The translations under genes and the position numbers were made by a program. From contig JASJAS010000026.1 in assembly GCA_030066875.1 (NCBI GenBank), positions 1 through 32,595 of the forward strand: a stretch of DNA of 32,595 nt, written 5' to 3'. The stretch's first letter is position 1; each line of letters starts with the position of its first letter. This DNA is from Acidimicrobiia bacterium. GTDB taxonomy: Bacteria > Actinomycetota > Acidimicrobiia > Spongiisociales > UBA5794. Of this stretch, positions 6,122 through 14,263 are shown piece by piece. The notes below the pieces were generated by a model. The model was not told the origin of the DNA, did no database searches, and saw only the letters and a program-made list of their open reading frames with translations.

Positions 6122-7720
6122 TTATGCGAGCGCAACCAGCTCGAGCATCGACTCGTCGAAGTAGCCCGTTTCCCCGTCCGGCATCAGGATCATCCGATCG
6201 GGGTGCAATGCTTCGACGAACTCCGTGTCGTGACTGACGAGGAGCAGGGTTCCCCGATACTGACGCAGGGCACCAAGCAGCGCTGCTTTGGCCTGGGGAT
6301 CGAGGTTGTTGGTCGGCTCGTCGAGAAGTAGAACGTTGTCGCCCTGGACGACCAGCTGGGCCAGCGCCAACTTGGTCTTCTCTCCTCCCGAAAGCGTGCC
6401 GGCGTCCTGGTCGACTTTGTCGGCAAGCAAGAAATGGCCAAGGATCCGGCGCAGCTCTCCATCCGGGATGGTCGATGCCGCACGCATGTGATCGAGAACC
6501 GACGTGCCGGCGTTGATCTGCTCGTGTTCCTGGGCGTAGTAGCCAACCGTGGCGTTGTGTCCCAACTCGACCTCACCCATGTCGGGCGTTTCGACACCGG
6601 CCAGAATCCGCAGCAGCGTCGTCTTGCCGGCGCCGTTGAGACCCATGATGATCATCCGCTCGCCGCGATCGATGTTCACGTCCACGTCGACGAACACGAC
6701 ATTGTGGCCAAAGGCCTTGGCCAGCCCCGAAGCCTCGAGCGGAGTGCGCCCGGATGTGTCCGGCTGTGGGAAACGAACGGCGACACGGCGCGCCCTTCTC
6801 CCGACTTCCACCCTCTGGTCCTTGAGCTTCGCGACACGGGTCTCCCAGGAGCGCGCACGCTTTGCCATTTTCTCGGTGGATCCCTTGAAGCGCCGGATGC
6901 CCTCCTCGAGACGGGCGATCTTCTCATCCTGGTGCTTCCGCTCTCGTAGTCGCTGCTGGCGCCGTCGCTCTTTCTCCTCCGTGTAGTAGCTGTGGTTACC
7001 GCGGTAGGGCTCCACCAGGCCCCCATCGAGAGCCAATACGGATGTGATCGCGGCGTCGAGCAGCGGCAGATCGTGGCTGACCAGCAACAACCCACCGGAG
7101 TACTCAGCCAGGAAATCCATCAGCCACGCCTTGGCATCGAGATCGAGATGATTGGTCGGCTCGTCCAGGATCAGAACGTCAGTTTCTGCAAAGAGGACAC
7201 GCGCCAGCTCCACCCGCCGTCTCTGTCCACCCGACATGGTGGTGACCGCCTGATCGAGATCATCACCCTTGATGCCGACGGACGCCGCGAACCGCTTCGC
7301 TTCGGCTATGGCTACGTACCCGCCGCGTGCTGTGAACTCGTCTTCCAGACGGCTGAATCGGCGGATGAGTCGATCCCGTTCCGCCCCCCCGGAAGCCTCC
7401 ATCTGCAGCCGAACCTTCTCCATGCGTCGTTCGAGATTCCCGATCTCGCGTGCGGTCAGCACCCGTTCGAGAGCGGTTACCCCAGGGTCGGCGACCTCGC
7501 GGAGCGCGGTTTCCTGTGACAGGTAGCCGATTATTCCGCTGCGTCGAATCAGCCCTCCGGCCGGTTCGAGTTCGCCGGCGAGGGTGCGCAGCAACGTGGT
7601 CTTTCCTGCGCCGTTGGCCCCGACCAGTCCGATCTTGTCGCCATCGTGCACCGAGAAGGAAGCCTCGGTCAGCAAGGTGCGGGCCCCTGCCTCGATCATC
7701 ACGTCCCGGGCGATGATCAC
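6122..7720 (-). CDS. ABC-F family ATPase (ribosome-associated type)
   Basis: A 532-residue protein with two ABC ATPase domains and no membrane segments, as in the ABC-F family of translation factors and antibiotic-protection proteins. Domain 1 has Walker A GANGAGKTT (34-42), signature MSGGQRRR and Walker B LILDEPTNHLD. A charged linker follows (EEKERRRQQRLRERKH and onward). Domain 2 has GLNGAGKTT, signature LSGGEKTK and LLLDEPTNNLD. The EPTNHLD/EPTNNLD boxes are diagnostic of ABC-F. Which subfamily (EttA-, Uup- or resistance-like) cannot be settled from sequence alone. The GTG start at 7720 overlaps the oxidoreductase stop as GTGA, so translation is coupled to that gene. A hairpin follows the stop. 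Confidence 0.93.
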   Translation of the reverse strand: MIIARDVMIEAGARTLLTEASFSVHDGDKIGLVGANGAGKTTLLRTLAGELEPAGGLIRRSGIIGYLSQETALREVADPGVTALERVLTAREIGNLERRMEKVRLQMEASGGAERDRLIRRFSRLEDEFTARGGYVAIAEAKRFAASVGIKGDDLDQAVTTMSGGQRRRVELARVLFAETDVLILDEPTNHLDLDAKAWLMDFLAEYSGGLLLVSHDLPLLDAAITSVLALDGGLVEPYRGNHSYYTEEKERRRQQRLRERKHQDEKIARLEEGIRRFKGSTEKMAKRARSWETRVAKLKDQRVEVGRRARRVAVRFPQPDTSGRTPLEASGLAKAFGHNVVFVDVDVNIDRGERMIIMGLNGAGKTTLLRILAGVETPDMGEVELGHNATVGYYAQEHEQINAGTSVLDHMRAASTIPDGELRRILGHFLLADKVDQDAGTLSGGEKTKLALAQLVVQGDNVLLLDEPTNNLDPQAKAALLGALRQYRGTLLLVSHDTEFVEALHPDRMILMPDGETGYFDESMLELVALA

Positions 7721-8871
7721 TTGTCACCCAGCCGAGCGTTGGCCGACCTCCGCACACGGCGCAGGATGGAGAAGAGTGCCCTGACCGAGTAAGCAGCATC
7801 CCGGCGGGAGATGGCGGCGGAAGCGGGCCCGACGACTATGTGCCGCATGCCGACATCAACCAAGCTCTCCAGTCCTTCCCGGATCATGTCTGGTGTGCCC
7901 CAAAGAACGTTCTCCGCGACCACGTCGGTCGGCACCCGGGCCATCGCTGCTTCGATCTGAGCAACGGGGTAGTCGGATGGGATGAAATCGACGAGACCGC
8001 GGAAGCCGCTCCCAAGCGGGTGCTGCAGCCCATTGCTTTCCCACAACGACGCCGGAGCCAGCAGAGTGAGAAACCGCATCACTTTGGCGTCGAGGTGCTT
8101 GCGAGCCTCTTTTTCGGTTCTCCCGATGACTGCAAGTACCTGGTTTGCGGGCACGATGCGATCGGGATCGCGGCCGTGTGAACGAGCCGAGGCTCTTATC
8201 GCTGCGAGCGACTCGGCATATTCGCTCGGTTTCATGGGGAATGTCGGATACCAGCCGTCGCCGTGCTGACCAGTGAGCCGAAGCATGCGAGGACCGTGGG
8301 CTGCCACCCAGATCTGTGGCCGTTTTCCCGGTGCGGGGCTCAGATCCATCATCGCCTTGTCGAGGGCGAAGAACTCGCCGGAGAAGTCGAAGGGACCGCG
8401 CGCCTCGAAGCATCGACGAATGATCGGTAGGGCTTCGGCGAGTCGGCTCACCGGTCTCTCAAAACCGATGCCGTAGGGAACGGTGTTTTCCCGCTCGCCT
8501 GCTCCGATGCCGAGGATCGGAGCGGCCTTGGCTAGGTGCGACCAGGTCATGGCCGTCTGCGCCAGGAGCACCGGATGGCGGCGTAGATTCTCGGTAACAC
8601 CCACGCCGATGTGCATCGTCCCCACCCGGGGTGCGAGGTAGCCGACGAGTGACTGGTAATCGAAGTAGGCATGGGGTGTCGATCCCGGTCCGGCCATCCA
8701 TGCCATGTCGCGGTTCCAGAGTTCCTGTGGGAACCAACCCTGGAAGTGATCGACGGTCCACACCGCATCGAAGTTGAAGGACCGGGCGGCCCTCGCCATC
8801 AATGCGATGCGGCGCACCGGGGGTTGTGTGCCGACGCCGATACCGATCGAAACCTGGTCTGGGGTAATCAC
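7717..8871 (-). CDS. LLM-class (F420-dependent type) oxidoreductase
   Basis: A 384-residue luciferase-like monooxygenase fold protein. The N-terminal strand VSIGIGVGTQPP, then FDAVWTVDHFQGWFPQ, the strand RVGTMHIGVGVTENLRRHP, LGIGAGERENTVPYG and the late segment IWVAAHGPRMLRLTGQHGDGW match F420-binding LLM enzymes. The HFQGW block recalls the mycobacterial phthiodiolone ketoreductase branch. The substrate is unknown. The GTG start at 8871 has no Shine-Dalgarno sequence but lies seven bases after TACGCT, so it is probably leaderless. The ABC-F gene follows with a GTGA overlap. The pairing might reflect shared regulation, or protection from or processing of a small molecule, but nothing in the sequence proves that. 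Confidence 0.88.
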   Translation of the reverse strand: MITPDQVSIGIGVGTQPPVRRIALMARAARSFNFDAVWTVDHFQGWFPQELWNRDMAWMAGPGSTPHAYFDYQSLVGYLAPRVGTMHIGVGVTENLRRHPVLLAQTAMTWSHLAKAAPILGIGAGERENTVPYGIGFERPVSRLAEALPIIRRCFEARGPFDFSGEFFALDKAMMDLSPAPGKRPQIWVAAHGPRMLRLTGQHGDGWYPTFPMKPSEYAESLAAIRASARSHGRDPDRIVPANQVLAVIGRTEKEARKHLDAKVMRFLTLLAPASLWESNGLQHPLGSGFRGLVDFIPSDYPVAQIEAAMARVPTDVVAENVLWGTPDMIREGLESLVDVGMRHIVVGPASAAISRRDAAYSVRALFSILRRVRRSANARLGDK

Positions 8872-8878
8872 CGGAGAG

Positions 8879-8884
8879 AGCGTA
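8879..8884 (-). promoter_or_regulatory. -10 element TACGCT for the LLM/ABC-F operon
   Basis: TACGCT on the minus strand is followed by seven bases and the GTG start at 8871. The same hexamer precedes the lipoprotein gene at 2915. It falls in the 36-base gap after the GGDEF-EAL stop. No good -35 hexamer is visible. Confidence 0.45.
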
Positions 8885-8907
8885 GTGGGAGGCTGCGGAA
8901 TGGTCGC

Positions 8908-11001
8908 TCAGTGCGCGGAGCGGGCTCGTGCTGGACCGGGTGTCGGCGTGGCCGTCAGCGAGAACCCTTTGGCGACCGCCGCAGGCAACCTGTCCGCGGC
9001 TAGCGGGCGGGAAATGTAGAAGCCCTGGATCAAAGTGCACCCGTGGCGACGCACCATGTCCAGTTGTTCGCGAGTCTCCACCCCTTCGGCAACGACTTCG
9101 AGCCTGAGCTTCCTGGCGAGCGCCACCATCGACTCGGCCACCGTTGCCGTGTCGGCATCGGTCACGGCATCCCGCACGAACTCCCGGTCGATCTTGATGG
9201 CATCGATCGGGAAGCTCTTCAGATAGCTGAGGGACGAGTATCCGGTTCCGAAGTCGTCTATGGCAATGTCGACCCCAATCGTGCGAAGCCGGTCCAGGGT
9301 GCGTCGTGCGGTTTCGGTGTCCTCGACGAGGGTCCGCTCAGTGAGTTCGAGCTTCAGCCAGGCGGCATCGAGGCCGGTGCGTTCCAGCGTTTGCTCAACC
9401 ACCTCAGCGAGGTTGCCCCGCCTCAGCTGACGGGACGACACGTTGATGGACACGGCGAACTTCTCCAGTCCCGCGTTGTGCCAGGCCTTGAGTTGACTGC
9501 ACGCGGTGTTCATCACCCACAGGCCGAGCGGCACAATCAAGTCGGTGTCCTCGGCGAGAGCGATGAACCGCTCAGTTGGCACCATGCCCAATTCGGGGTG
9601 TTCCCAACGCAGCAGCGCCTCGACCCCGGCAAGAGCACCGGTGTCTGCCTCGACCCAGGGTTGATAGACGAGACGGAGCCCGTCGCCGGTGCCGACAGCG
9701 CGGCGCAACCCGTCGATGAGCCGCAGTCGTTCGGATGCGCTCTGCCGGAGCTTCGGAGTGAAGTACTGGAAGTTGTTTGAACCCGCGGCCTTAGCTGAAT
9801 ACATCGCGATGTCGGCGTCGCGCAGCAGGGCCTGGGAGCTGTCGGCGTCGAGCGGATAAATGGCGATGCCGATGGAAGCCGTGACTCGCAACTCACGATT
9901 CCCAACGATGTACGGTTCCGCAACCGCATCGAGGATCTTGGCGGCGACTTGCCCGGCGTCCTCGAGACGGGTTCCGCTTTCGAGGATCACGGTGAACTCG
10001 TCACCACCAATCCGGGCAACGGTGTCGGTCTCACGGACTGAAGCGACGATCCGCTTGGCGACTTGCTTGAGGAGGGCGTCGCCGGTGGCGTGACCGTAGT
10101 GGTCGTTGACAGTCTTGAAATCGTCGAGATCGAGGAACATCAGCGCCACCAGGCTGTCATCCCGCTTGGCCCTCGCGATGGCGTTCTGCAGACGGTCACC
10201 GAACAGGAACCGGTTGATCAAGCCGGTGAGGGGATCGTAGCGAGCCAGGTAGGCGAGCTTCTGTTGGTCCTCGGCACGCGCGGTCTGGTGCTCAACCGCA
10301 CGCTGCGCCCATTCCTTACGCACATCCTGCACCGCCGGTCTGAACAAGAACAGCGCCTCGAGCAGTATCAGCAGGAGCATGAGAGCAAGCAGCACGATCT
10401 GGGTGAAGCGGAGCCCGCCGACGCGTGCTTGGGCCTCATCCTTGATGAGGGTGGCAAGCTCGTTCATGCCCTCGCGGTAGTCCTCTGCCGACCGCGCCAG
10501 CTCGCCTGCCGGACCGAGCGGGAGCCGCTGCTCAGACGCCGCGGCGAATACCAGCTGATCAGCGGTCCGAACCATCGCATCGAAGTGCGGCTGGACCGCA
10601 GCCTCGATCTGTTCATCGAAGGCCCGACTGTGATCTGAGGGAAGGTCCAGGAGGGTGCTGCCGTTGCGGAGACCGTCGTGGTTCAACCGAATCCGAGCCA
10701 GTGCCGTCTCGAAGCGGTCGAGCGAATTGGCCCGTTCCTCCTGACCATCGGCGGCCTCGACTTCGAAGCCGGCGTTGGCAATGCTTTCGCTCAGCAGCAC
10801 CTGCTGGGTCACCACCTCGAGCACCCCGGCGTCCTTCTCCTGGCGGGCAAGCGCGGCAGAGGTGAGAAGGGTGGAGGCGATCGCGGCGGCTGCGATCACC
10901 GCCAGGCCGAGAACATATCGCCCGACGGGCCGTTGCGGGGCTTCATCGGGCGCGTGCCGCTGCGCCGCCTCCTCAATGGCGGCGTCGATCTCACGAACCA
11001 C
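8908..11001 (-). CDS. Membrane GGDEF-EAL protein (cyclic-di-GMP turnover)
   Basis: About 697 residues from the GTG at 11001. One transmembrane helix lies at about 28-52 and a second at 199-221, enclosing a roughly 145-residue sensor region, probably extracytoplasmic. The diguanylate cyclase domain (about 253-410) keeps YDPLTGLINR and an intact ARIGGDEF motif. The phosphodiesterase domain (about 430-680) keeps GVEALLRW (the EAL motif), the DDFGTGYSSLSYLK loop and VVAEGVET. Both active sites look intact, so it could make or degrade cyclic-di-GMP depending on signals. The start is uncertain: AAGGAG at 11036-11031 has no in-frame ATG, GTG or TTG at suitable distance, and the open frame continues into the upstream gene. 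It follows the siderophore-interacting protein on the same strand. Confidence 0.92.
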   Translation of the reverse strand: MVREIDAAIEEAAQRHAPDEAPQRPVGRYVLGLAVIAAAAIASTLLTSAALARQEKDAGVLEVVTQQVLLSESIANAGFEVEAADGQEERANSLDRFETALARIRLNHDGLRNGSTLLDLPSDHSRAFDEQIEAAVQPHFDAMVRTADQLVFAAASEQRLPLGPAGELARSAEDYREGMNELATLIKDEAQARVGGLRFTQIVLLALMLLLILLEALFLFRPAVQDVRKEWAQRAVEHQTARAEDQQKLAYLARYDPLTGLINRFLFGDRLQNAIARAKRDDSLVALMFLDLDDFKTVNDHYGHATGDALLKQVAKRIVASVRETDTVARIGGDEFTVILESGTRLEDAGQVAAKILDAVAEPYIVGNRELRVTASIGIAIYPLDADSSQALLRDADIAMYSAKAAGSNNFQYFTPKLRQSASERLRLIDGLRRAVGTGDGLRLVYQPWVEADTGALAGVEALLRWEHPELGMVPTERFIALAEDTDLIVPLGLWVMNTACSQLKAWHNAGLEKFAVSINVSSRQLRRGNLAEVVEQTLERTGLDAAWLKLELTERTLVEDTETARRTLDRLRTIGVDIAIDDFGTGYSSLSYLKSFPIDAIKIDREFVRDAVTDADTATVAESMVALARKLRLEVVAEGVETREQLDMVRRHGCTLIQGFYISRPLAADRLPAAVAKGFSLTATPTPGPARARSAH

Positions 11002-11040
11002 GGTGTCGGGGGTCGAGGCTTCCGCGATGTCTCCTTGAAC

Positions 11041-11062
11041 GGCCGTATACCTGGTATCGGCC
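11041..11062. promoter_or_regulatory. Near-perfect 22-bp inverted repeat before the GGDEF-EAL gene
   Basis: GGCCG-T-ATACC-T-GGTAT-CGGCC is a palindrome with one unpaired base and a perfect core ATACCTGGTAT. It lies between the siderophore-interacting-protein stop (11109) and the GGDEF-EAL start (11001). It may be a dimeric repressor operator or an mRNA hairpin; there is no T-tract to make it a standard terminator. Confidence 0.4.
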
Positions 11063-11108
11063 GTGGCTGTCTGGCCATTGAGCCTTGCGAGGGGCTGTGC
11101 GCAGGGCT

Positions 11109-11900
11109 CTATTCGCCGGTTCGCAGTTTCCAGTAGCCGCGAACACTGGCTCGCCCTCGCGGAAGACCTCTTTGCTGGAACAAGTAGGCACGTATCCGGT
11201 GCATCGCTGCGGCTTCCCCGGCACACCAGACGTGAGTGGTTTCTCCCAAGGAAGCCTTGGTGATCGCGTCGAAAAGGGCAGATCCGGGGGGCGCCTCCGA
11301 CGCGAGCTCATACCACTCGACGGAGACATTGGGATGAGGTGGCAATTCCACGGTCGCCGCGGCCGAGCAGACCTCGATGCGGACGTTTACCAGCTTGTCA
11401 TGCGGGAGGGCTTCGAGCAGCTGGCTGATTGCAGGAATCGCGGTCTCATCGCCTGCAAGAAGGAAGTCGGAGGCGGCTCGGTCGATGGAATACCCCCTAC
11501 CCGGCCCGGAAACGGCTGCCGCATCGCCGGGCTTGGCCGACTCCAGCCACTCGACTACGGCGCCTCCCTCGTGAACGACCACATCTATGTCCAGCCGGCG
11601 GAGAACGGCATCGAAGCTTCGTGGAGTGAAGGTGCGTATCGTCGGCCGAGAGCCATCGGGCAGCAGGAATTCGTTCCCGTTCCACTCGGGGATCACGAGA
11701 TCGGCCCCTGGTTGGGGCACTAGCAGCCGCACGCTGGCGGCGGGCTCGTTGATCACCATTCCGTCTAGGGCCTTTCCCGCAAGCGTGACCCGCACCATCC
11801 GCGGGCTCAGGTCGACCGACCGCAGCAGTTCAACACGCTTGAAGGATGGCGGCTCACGACGGCCCGTAGCGGTCCGCTTCGGTCTTGGCGGTGTGGTCAT
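11109..11900 (-). CDS. Siderophore-interacting FAD protein (ferric-chelate reductase family)
   Basis: A 263-residue protein of the SIP/ViuB family, cytoplasmic flavoproteins that reduce ferric siderophores. After a basic N-terminal tail it shows VELLRSVDLSPRMVRVTLAG, then the FAD-binding TIRTFTPRSFD (R-x-Y/F-T box), FVVHEGG-type sequence (IDVVVHEGGAVVEWLESAKPG), SGPGRGYSID, and LLAGDETAIPAISQLLE (the NAD(P)H-domain GDETALPA motif), and ends with the family pattern HVWCAGEAA...RGYWKLRTGE. The ATG at 11900 is preferred because GGAGAGAGGA precedes it; longer frames would run through the tRNA-Leu gene. The location next to tRNA-Leu carries no siderophore cluster, so it probably serves general iron release. 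Confidence 0.92.
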   Translation of the reverse strand: MTTPPRPKRTATGRREPPSFKRVELLRSVDLSPRMVRVTLAGKALDGMVINEPAASVRLLVPQPGADLVIPEWNGNEFLLPDGSRPTIRTFTPRSFDAVLRRLDIDVVVHEGGAVVEWLESAKPGDAAAVSGPGRGYSIDRAASDFLLAGDETAIPAISQLLEALPHDKLVNVRIEVCSAAATVELPPHPNVSVEWYELASEAPPGSALFDAITKASLGETTHVWCAGEAAAMHRIRAYLFQQRGLPRGRASVRGYWKLRTGE

Positions 11901-11963
11901 TCCTCTCTCCAACGGGTCATGCGCTGTCGGCTCGGTTCTTGCGGACTCGCAGCCAAACGCACG

Positions 11964-12049
11964 TGCCCGGAGCAGGACTCGAACCTGCACGCCCCAAACG
12001 GGACAGCGGATTTTAAGTCCGCCGCGTATACCGGTTTCGCCATCCGGGC
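11964..12049 (-). tRNA. tRNA-Leu (anticodon UAA)
   Basis: An 86-base class II tRNA. The acceptor GCCCGGA pairs with TCCGGGC, and the anticodon stem GCGGA/TCCGC encloses loop CTTAAAA, giving anticodon TAA. A long variable arm precedes the T arm GCAGGTTCGAGTCCTGC. The discriminator is A and CCA is not encoded. It decodes the rare UUA codon. Confidence 0.96.
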
Positions 12050-12060
12050 ATGGACACAAA

Positions 12061-12066
12061 AGGCTA
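12061..12066 (-). promoter_or_regulatory. -10 element TAGCCT for tRNA-Leu
   Basis: TAGCCT on the minus strand ends 11 bases before the mature tRNA 5' end at 12049. The same hexamer occurs upstream of prs and mfd. The -35 region is not recognisable. A small hairpin (TCCGGG/CCCGGA at 12074-12091) lies just upstream. Confidence 0.4.
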
Positions 12067-12196
12067 ATCCCTCTCCGGGGATGAACCCGGATTGGGGTCT
12101 TGGCGCCGGAAGAAGGGGTGGTTCCGGGCTGGCCGCAGCTCTCCGGGTTGCGGTATCCTCTCCCCCCTTACGCCACTTGCCTACAGAGGAGCCCCC

Positions 12197-14263
12197 GTGA
12201 AGGTCTACCCACCCGAGAAGATCCGCAATGTCGCCCTAGTTGGACACAGCGGAGCGGGGAAGACCACCCTCGCTGAGGCCCTTCTCTACCGTGCCGGAAC
12301 CGTCTCCCGCCTCGGCCGGGTGGAAGACGGCAACACCGTGACAGATTTCGACCCCGAGGAGCATGAGCGCGGCCTGTCCTTGAGCCTCGCCCTCGCACCG
12401 TTCGAGTGGCACGGGCACAAGATCAACGTCATCGATACCCCGGGATCGCCCGATTTCATTGCCGACGTGTATGCAGCGCTGCACGTCGCCGACCTCGCCG
12501 TGTTTGTCGTGTCGGCCGTCGACGGAGTCGAGGTTGGCACAGAACGGGCCTGGCGGATCGCCGAAGAGTTCGAGTTGCCTCGGATGGTGTTCATCAACAA
12601 GCTCGACAAGGAACAGGCCTCGTTCGATCGCACCCTCGACGAGCTACGCGATAGGTTCGGAGCCGGCATCGCCCCGATCGAGCTACCGATCGGAGAAGAA
12701 GCATCGTTCCATGGCGTCGCCGATCTGTTCACCGACACGGCGTACATCTACGACAGCGGCTCGGCCCAAGAGGCCGCAATACCCGATGAGTTGGCCGAAA
12801 AGGAGCACGAGGTTCACGACAACCTCGTCGAGGGAATCGTCGTTGCGGACGACGATCTGTTGGAACGCTATCTCGAGGGTGACATCCCGGATGCGGCGGA
12901 ACTCGAGAAGACCATGGCGGTCGGGGTAGCCAACGCAACAGTGTTCCCCGTTGTCTGTGGCTCCGCCACGGGCCCCATCGCGGTCGATCGACTGGCCACC
13001 TTCATCGTTGAAATCGGCCCCTCCCCGCTGCGCCGCAGCACTCTGACCGTGACTGCTGCCGGATCGGAGGTCGACGTGGATCTGCGTACCGATGGCGATC
13101 CCTTGGTCCAGGTCTTCAAGACCATCGCCGACCCGTACGTCGGCCAGATCTCGCTGTTCCGAGTCCTCTCCGGAAACGTCAAGGCCGAACAGTCCTTACA
13201 GAACCAGCGATCCGGCTCGGACGAGCGGCTGTCGAAGATCTCGCTGATGGTTGGTAAGGAATCCGAGGCTGTGGATCAACTTCCCATGGGAGATCTCGGA
13301 GCAGTCGCCAAGCTCACCGACACCAGCACGGGCGATACTTTGTCGGTGAAAGGCCAACCGGTCAAGGCACCCGCCATGGAGATCCCGAGCCCGGTGCTGG
13401 CAACCGCGATCCGCGCCAAGACCCAGGCCGATACCGACAAGCTGGCAAACGCCCTGCGCCGGATCCAGCAGGAGGACCCGGTGCTGGTGGTTGACCGCAA
13501 CGCCGAGACCAAGCAGACGCTGTTGCGAGGCATGGGCGAAACCCACCTGGCCATCACTGTGCAGAGGCTAAGCCGCAAATTCGGTGTCGAAATCGCAACG
13601 GAACCAGTCCGGGTGCCCTACCGGGAGACGATCAGCCGCAAGGCCCAAGCAGAGGGCAAATACAAGAAACAGAGCGGCGGCCACGGCCAGTTCGGAGTGG
13701 CCCAATTACGGGTCGAGCCGACACAGCGGGGTGAGGGATTCGAGTTCGTAGATGAGATCAAGGGGGGCTCCATCCCCCGCCAGTTCATCCCCGCGGTGCA
13801 ACAAGGCATCGTTGAGACCATGGCAGATGGAGGCGTCATCGGCTTTCCTGTGGTCGACGTGCGCGTCATTTGCTACGACGGCAAGTACCACTCTGTCGAT
13901 TCGTCGGAAATGAGCTTCAAGATGGCGGGACGGCTCGGTTTCAAGGCTGCGATGCAAGATGCGGGTCCGATCATTCTCGAACCGATTTCGAAGATCGCGG
14001 TGTCGGTGCCGTCAACCTATCAGGGAGACGTGATGGGCGATCTCTCCTCACGGCGCGGCCAGGTCCAGGGAACCGAGGCGGCAAGCGGGGGCCGGCAAGT
14101 GATCACCGCACTCGTCCCAACCTCCGAGATCATGAGCTATGCCGTTGATCTGCGCTCCCTGACTCAGGGTTGGGGAACGTTCAGCTCGGAGCACGATCAC
14201 TATCAAGAACTGCCTTCACACCTAACCGACAAGGTCGTGGCTGAAGCCCAGGAAGACGACTAG
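12197..14263 (+). CDS. EF-G-like translational GTPase (EF-G2/FusA2 type)
   Basis: A 688-residue GTPase with EF-G architecture. The P-loop GHSGAGKTT is at 16-24. Switch I is ERGLSLS in the DFDPEEHERG context, switch II is DTPGSPDF, G4 is NKLDKE and G5 is in CGSA. Domain IV keeps KQSGGHGQFGVAQLRVEP, and domain V contains GDVMGDLSSRRGQVQG. This pattern fits the second EF-G-like protein of actinobacteria (Rv0120c type) rather than the elongation factor of the rpsL operon. Its exact role (translocation or recycling under stress) is unsettled. The GTG at 12197 is chosen because GAGGAG lies five bases upstream and the protein then begins just before the GTPase fold. Its TAG stop overlaps that of convergent ppx. 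Confidence 0.93.
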   Translation: MKVYPPEKIRNVALVGHSGAGKTTLAEALLYRAGTVSRLGRVEDGNTVTDFDPEEHERGLSLSLALAPFEWHGHKINVIDTPGSPDFIADVYAALHVADLAVFVVSAVDGVEVGTERAWRIAEEFELPRMVFINKLDKEQASFDRTLDELRDRFGAGIAPIELPIGEEASFHGVADLFTDTAYIYDSGSAQEAAIPDELAEKEHEVHDNLVEGIVVADDDLLERYLEGDIPDAAELEKTMAVGVANATVFPVVCGSATGPIAVDRLATFIVEIGPSPLRRSTLTVTAAGSEVDVDLRTDGDPLVQVFKTIADPYVGQISLFRVLSGNVKAEQSLQNQRSGSDERLSKISLMVGKESEAVDQLPMGDLGAVAKLTDTSTGDTLSVKGQPVKAPAMEIPSPVLATAIRAKTQADTDKLANALRRIQQEDPVLVVDRNAETKQTLLRGMGETHLAITVQRLSRKFGVEIATEPVRVPYRETISRKAQAEGKYKKQSGGHGQFGVAQLRVEPTQRGEGFEFVDEIKGGSIPRQFIPAVQQGIVETMADGGVIGFPVVDVRVICYDGKYHSVDSSEMSFKMAGRLGFKAAMQDAGPIILEPISKIAVSVPSTYQGDVMGDLSSRRGQVQGTEAASGGRQVITALVPTSEIMSYAVDLRSLTQGWGTFSSEHDHYQELPSHLTDKVVAEAQEDD

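Noticed and set aside
5823-6135. Small ORFs or a riboswitch (cyclic-di-AMP or cobalamin type) between ABC-F and the regulator
   Set aside because: Frames lack ribosome sites and natural composition, and I could not align the conserved riboswitch blocks.
11901-12059. Longer start for the siderophore-interacting protein
   Set aside because: The extension would translate through tRNA-Leu; the ATG at 11900 has a strong ribosome site.
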